A stretch of DNA of 64,000 nucleotides from Paratinospora sagittata (Eukaryota; Streptophyta; Magnoliopsida; Ranunculales; Menispermaceae), in the NCBI GenBank assembly GCA_035771175.1, contig CM069607.1:9191501-9255500 (forward strand), given 5' to 3'. A program made the position numbers and the translations under genes. Position 1 is the first letter of the stretch; each line of letters opens with the position of its first letter. A model generated the notes under the pieces. That model worked only from the letters and a program-made list of their open reading frames with translations, was not told where the DNA came from and did not search any database. Below are positions 59,564 to 64,000 of this stretch, one piece after another.

Positions 59564-60598
59564 TGTCACACCCTGGGTTGCACAGCGTGCCCCTATCCAG
59601 GTGTGGGCGCACCCCTCGGGGCGAACACCAACCATTATGGATCTATAATATTGTCCCATCCCGATACAGTCACCGCCACACAAGGACGTCTCTTGTACAC
59701 GGGATCATTTGTCTCTACTATTCATGAATAGTGTAGGGCCTACCTAAGAATCGAACTCGAGGCCTCCCTTAAGGAGTCTGATTTCGCATTCCTAGTAACC
59801 ACTGAGCCAATGGTTCAGTGGCTACTCAGAATGCAAAATCTAACTTCTTAAGGAGGTTGCGAGTTCGATTATGGGGGAGGCCCTGCACTATTCATGAATA
59901 GTGGTAGACAAATGATACATGAGGCCTTTTTGTCACACCCTGGGTTGCACAGCGTGCCTCCTACCCAGGTGTGGGTGCACCCCCTCTGGGCAAACGCCAG
60001 CCATTATGGATCCATAATATTGTCCCATCCCGGTACAGCCACCGCCGCACAAGGACGTCTCTTGTACACGGGATCATTTATCTCCACTATTCATGTCACA
60101 CCCTAGGTTGCATAGCGTTCCCCCTACCCAGGTGTTGGTGCACCCCCTCGGGGCGAAGGCCAGCCATTATAGATCCATAATATTGTCCCATCCCGGTACA
60201 GCCACCGCCACACAAGGACGTCTCTTGTATCCAGGATCATTTGTCCGATACTATTCACTCGTGAATGGTGTAGGGCCTCCCCCAAGATCGAACTCACGAC
60301 CTCCTTAAGAAATTAGAATTCGCACCTTGAGTAGCCACTGAACCATTGGCTCAGTGGTTACTAGTAATGCAAAATCAGACTCCTTAAGGGAGGTCTCGAG
60401 TTCGATTCCTAGGGAGGCCTTGCACTATTTATGAGTGAATAGTGGAGACAAATGATCTCGTGTACAAGAGACGTCCTTGTGTGACGGTGGCTGTACCGGG
60501 ATGGGATAATATTATGGATCTATAATGGCTGGCGTTCGCCCCAAGAGGGTGCGCCCACACCTGGATAGGGGGCACGCTGTGCAATCCAGAGTGTGACA
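59564..60598. mobile_element. Multimeric foldback element F5-F6-F7 with TSD CATTT
   Basis: The 1035-bp block begins TGTCACACCCTGGG and ends CAATCCAGAGTGTGACA, with CATTT at 59559-59563 and 60599-60603. It contains F5 (59564-59916: full left arm, core, short right arm), an ACATGAGGCCTTTTTG junction, F6 (59932-60094: part of a left arm only) and F7 (60095-60598: full palindrome). F5 and F7 cores hold A-box-like T-G-G-(C/T)-T-C-A-G-T-G-G on both strands (about 59800-59825, 60335-60360) and GAGTTCGATT B-boxes (59860-59869, 60399-60408). Only the outermost ends carry a TSD, so the multimer behaved as one unit or grew after insertion. Confidence 0.75.
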
Positions 60599-60603
60599 CA
60601 TTT

Positions 60604-61856
60604 GGTATTACTAGAATATAATAATATTCCATACAAACCTTGTATATTACAGAGATGTTTTAATTATACCAGAAACTGCCATTGTTATTGTAGAATATAA
60701 TAATCTAACAGTTCTATGTCAAATAATTTAAAAAAAAAACTGTTTAATAGACAACTAAAAAAATAATCTAGGACATTATTCAATTAAATGATTTAAAAAT
60801 GTACCAAGTAAGAAATAGGCCAATCATATATATATATATATATATATATCTGCACATTTCTAGCTAAAAATACTCGTTGAAGTGGTCAAGAACTCAGATA
60901 TTGGCCAATGATGCCGTAAGAGAGATGATGTATGTACTAAAAGAAAAATTAAGATATTTATATTGATGATTTAATTTGAAAACAATAATGAGATAATAAT
61001 GGCCTTGCAGGCAATAGAAACTGTTTTTTATCTTAGTTTTTAAACAGAAAATATTTTAACAGCCATATCTTTTGCACAACAGATAAATAAACATAATCTC
61101 AACTTTTTAAAATAAAAATAATTAGGTTTTATTTTTTTTCCTTAAATTATAAAACCAAAAACCAAAAGTTAGTTTCAACCAACTTCTCTAAAAATAATAG
61201 CAAAAAAAAGGAAAAGTTTGTTTTTCATCGCAATTTTTATCAAACTGCAAATGTTGTCAAATAACACAAAAACTGTTTTGATTCTGAAAATAGTTTGCAA
61301 CCACTCAATTAAATGGGCCTTAGTGCACACATTGAATATCTCTTTTCCAATGAAAATTTGATAGATCAACAAATTTTCCAATCTTACTTGACACTTTGCC
61401 AATAGATCAAAAGGTAATTTATTATGATGATAACATTCTGTAATCTTAAAATCCAAGTAAAGTTTGTCCAATGATTCATTCAATTAATTATGGCTAAATC
61501 TCTCTCTTTTTTCTCTTTTTTTTTAAATAAAAAAGAAGATAAAAGAAAAAACGAAAAACTAAATATCTTATGACAAGTTGCATAAAGTTGTTGTAAAATC
61601 TATTTTGATGGTCAATATATCCAAAATAAAAATGAGATTATTTCAACAAGAGATTTTGATACTTCTTGATAGAATCAAAAACCATCAATAATATCCCCTT
61701 TGTGAAGACTCCAGTCCTACAAAGACAGAGAGGTTCGCATATACCTCAATGCACTAGTACATTATGCCTCCAATAAAAAGACAAAAAATTAAAATCAAAC
61801 AATAGTATTCTTTTTCTTTTCTTTTCTTTTTTTTTTATGATAATTAACCTAATTAA
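60604..61856. other. 1.25 kb AT-rich spacer
   Basis: It contains a TA run (about 60828-60849) and A/T homopolymers. The minus-strand frame 61175-61483 (102 codons) resembles no family I know. No gene is called. Confidence 0.5.
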
Positions 61857-62158
61857 TGTTATATTATGAAGTTAAAATAATTATTTTATTATTTTATGTA
61901 TAAAAATATAATTGTATATATTAGTATATAAACCTAATTATAATTAGGATTTATAAGAGATGAGATAGTTGAGTGGTGGGGAGAATTGTGAAAGAGTGCT
62001 CACAAAATGACTTTCAATTATAAACCTTCATTGATAGTGAATTGAGTGTTGGTGCGCTCCATGGACATAAAGATTTCTTTCTAACTACATTCAATCTTTT
62101 GTCTCTGTATTTTTTTTTTTGTGTGTGTTTATAATTTCTTGAGTTTATTCTTAATAAC
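61857..62158 (+). mobile_element. Probable 5' LTR of a second copia element
   Basis: TGTTATATTATGAAGTTAAA starts a 300-bp AT-rich segment that ends TTCTTAATAACTC just before GTATCAG. That motif matches part of the copia primer-binding site (TGGTATCAGAGC) at the expected place before gag. The partner LTR lies outside the window, so the limits are inferred. Confidence 0.5.
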
Positions 62159-62622
62159 TCGTATCAGTCTAGTGGCTGCAAATACAACACACGACGTGGT
62201 TTCTGATTGCTGCGAGCAATTACAAGGTTCTGGTCACACTGCACACTGCATGCGTTCGAGTGTTCTACGTGGTAGAATCGGCTTGGAAAGAAGAAAAATA
62301 AAGCAGTTATTTCTTTCTTTTTTTCACATTGCCGGTGTGCGACGAAGAACAAGATCAGTAAGAGAAAATAAAAAAAAGGAGTATTTTATTGAAGAATTGG
62401 TGGGTTGATTTGATTTAGACAATAGTTAATTTTTTGGTCGTTTCATCTTTGACAGTGGGTATCAACCGAAGTGGATTGTCTTTTCTAAAAGGCAACACCA
62501 ATTTTTTGATCTCTTGGTCATGAGCTTTTATATTGCTCCAAAGGTATTTGATTTAATTATTATTAAATAATTAATCAATCAAAGTGGAAAAATTCAATGA
62601 TTCGAATTTCAGTTATTGAAAG

Positions 62623-64000
62623 ATGCAGATAGAAGATTATCTGTATCAAAATGATTTATATTTGCCTTTAAAGGAGAAACCTGTCAATTACAAGAAAGAT
62701 GAATGGGATATACTAAATCGGAAGGCACTGGGTGCAATTCGAAATCGTACAAGAAAAAAATTGCCTTCAACGCGAAACATCAAAAGACAACAGTATCTCT
62801 AATGGCTACCCTTTCTAACATGAATGAGCAACCCTCTCCAGCACATAAGATACTTCTTATCAAGAAACTGTTTACTTTGAAAATGGCAGAGAATGGAAAT
62901 TTTAAGGAGCACTTAAATTTATTTAATGAAACCACTGATCAGTTAGATTCAGTGGATATCTATTTTGATGATGAGGTTCTTGCATTAGCCATCCTTAGAC
63001 AGTTGCCAGAGAGTTAGAAGAACATTGTCTAGTCCATTAGCAATTTTTTTGGGAAAAGTAAACTGAGATTTACAAATGTTACTGACTCGATTATGACTGA
63101 GGAGATCTGAAGGAATGGTGAAGATTCATCCAGTTCAGGGTCAACATTGAATATGGATAACAGAGATAGAAGTAAGAATAAATGAAATTGGCATGGCAGA
63201 TCAAAATCAAAGAATGACAGGTCTAAGTCCAGACACCGTCATGGTACCAAGAAAAATGTTGAATGTTGGAATTGTAAAAAGATGGGACATTTCCAATCTG
63301 AATGTAAGGCTCCAAAGAAATATGGTGAGAAGCAGAACAGTGCAAACTGCATATCAGAAAATACATAAGATGCCCTTATTTGTTCTATGGAAAACAAGAT
63401 GGAATCTTGGGTGTTAGATTCAGGGGAATCATTCCATGTTACCTCCAGCAGAGATTTGTTTGAGAATTATGTCTCCGGTGATTTAGGACAGGTGTATCTT
63501 GGTGATGACCATGCATGTGATGTTGTTGCTAAAGGTGATGTGTGGATTCAACTAAAGGGGTCCATGTGGAAGCTGGAATTTGTGAGGCATGTGCCTACTT
63601 TAAAGAAAAATATGATTTCTATTGGGCAGTTAGCGAGTGATGTTTATTCAACCACCTTTGCGAATGACACTTTGAAAGTATCGAAGGGAGCGATGACTAT
63701 TGCCCAAGGTAAGAAAATTGGAACTCTTTATATGACTATTGATGATTGTTGTTCTATTACTGTTACAGAAAATAAAGAAGATCCAAACTTATGGCATCAG
63801 AGGCTTGAACACATGAGTGTCAAGGGGCTACAGGTTATGCATTCACAAGGGAAGTTGCCAGGACTAAGATCAGTGGATAATGATTTGTGTGAAAGCTGCA
63901 TATATGGGAAACATAAAATGGTCAGTTTCTAGAAGGCAGGCAGAAGTCCAAAGTCATCCAAGCTTGAACTTGTTCAGACAGATGTTTGGGGTCCAACTTT
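62623..64000 (+). pseudogene. Second copia gag-pol, degenerate, runs off the window
   Basis: MQIEDYLYQNDLYLPLKEKP starts at 62623; the frame shifts at the A7 run near 62755. It continues IAFNAKHQKTTVSLMATLSN to LAILRQLPES, stop at 63017. Further on come the zinc knuckle CWNCKKMGHFQSEC (about 63265-63306) and the protease WVLDSGESFHVTS (active-site D at 63417-63419; DSGAS or DSGATS is usual). GAG-pre-integrase follows: LWHQRLEHMSVKGL with CESCIYGKHK. Another stop at 63930 precedes the integrase start LELVQTDVWGPT at the window edge. At least four stops and one frameshift make it inactive. It differs in sequence from the copia at 46431-59190. Confidence 0.82.

Noticed and set aside
61175..61483. 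102-codon minus-strand open frame
   Set aside because: It resembles no known family, and its AT-rich composition matches the adjoining spacer.

Overview
The window is nuclear DNA of a flowering plant, almost certainly a eudicot. It is AT-rich, with introns bounded by GT and AG, long intergenic stretches and many decayed retrotransposons. I cannot name the species. No prokaryotic, viral-replicon, organelle, rRNA, tRNA or CRISPR signal was recognised.

Only two host genes can be supported. One, on the + strand (19723-30196, 4 coding exons, 323 residues), encodes an EF-hand-like protein of a plant family I cannot name. Its 9.2 kb second intron is full of retrotransposon debris. The other, on the - strand (39304 down to 35114, 7 coding exons, 270 residues), is a homologue of DWARF27, the plastid beta-carotene isomerase that opens strigolactone synthesis. 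The two genes converge across about 4.9 kb that holds a hAT-like element.

The rest is mostly mobile DNA, much of it bounded to the base by target-site duplications (TSDs). Region 1-4 kb has three solo LTRs of one family (TSDs ATAAT, AAATT, AAAAG), one of them inside a LINE remnant. Region 4.4-9 kb has a possible small MITE and a second LINE, whose RNase H domain is split by a 2.7 kb solo LTR (TSD TTTTG). Region 9-19 kb has two hAT-type elements, SINE-like pieces, a LINE fragment and otherwise nothing recognisable. Region 40-46 kb has two more long solo LTRs in opposite orientations (TSDs CATGT, TTTTT).

Region 46.4-59.2 kb is a deeply nested Ty1/copia element. Its gag-pol is cut by long solo LTRs and by palindromic foldback elements, and it lacks the core of its reverse transcriptase. 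Region 59.5-60.6 kb is a multimeric foldback element with its own TSD. From about 61.9 kb a second, degenerate copia element runs off the window.

The most unusual signal is the foldback family (46881-47381, 53781-54271, 54360-55246, 59564-60598). Units are near-perfect palindromes of about 0.5 kb. At the axis sit two divergent tRNA-like heads with A-box and B-box motifs, yet the ends are TG...CA with 5-bp TSDs, as for LTR-element integration. They occur singly and as joined multimers. This combination of SINE-like and LTR-like traits is the best candidate here for something undescribed.
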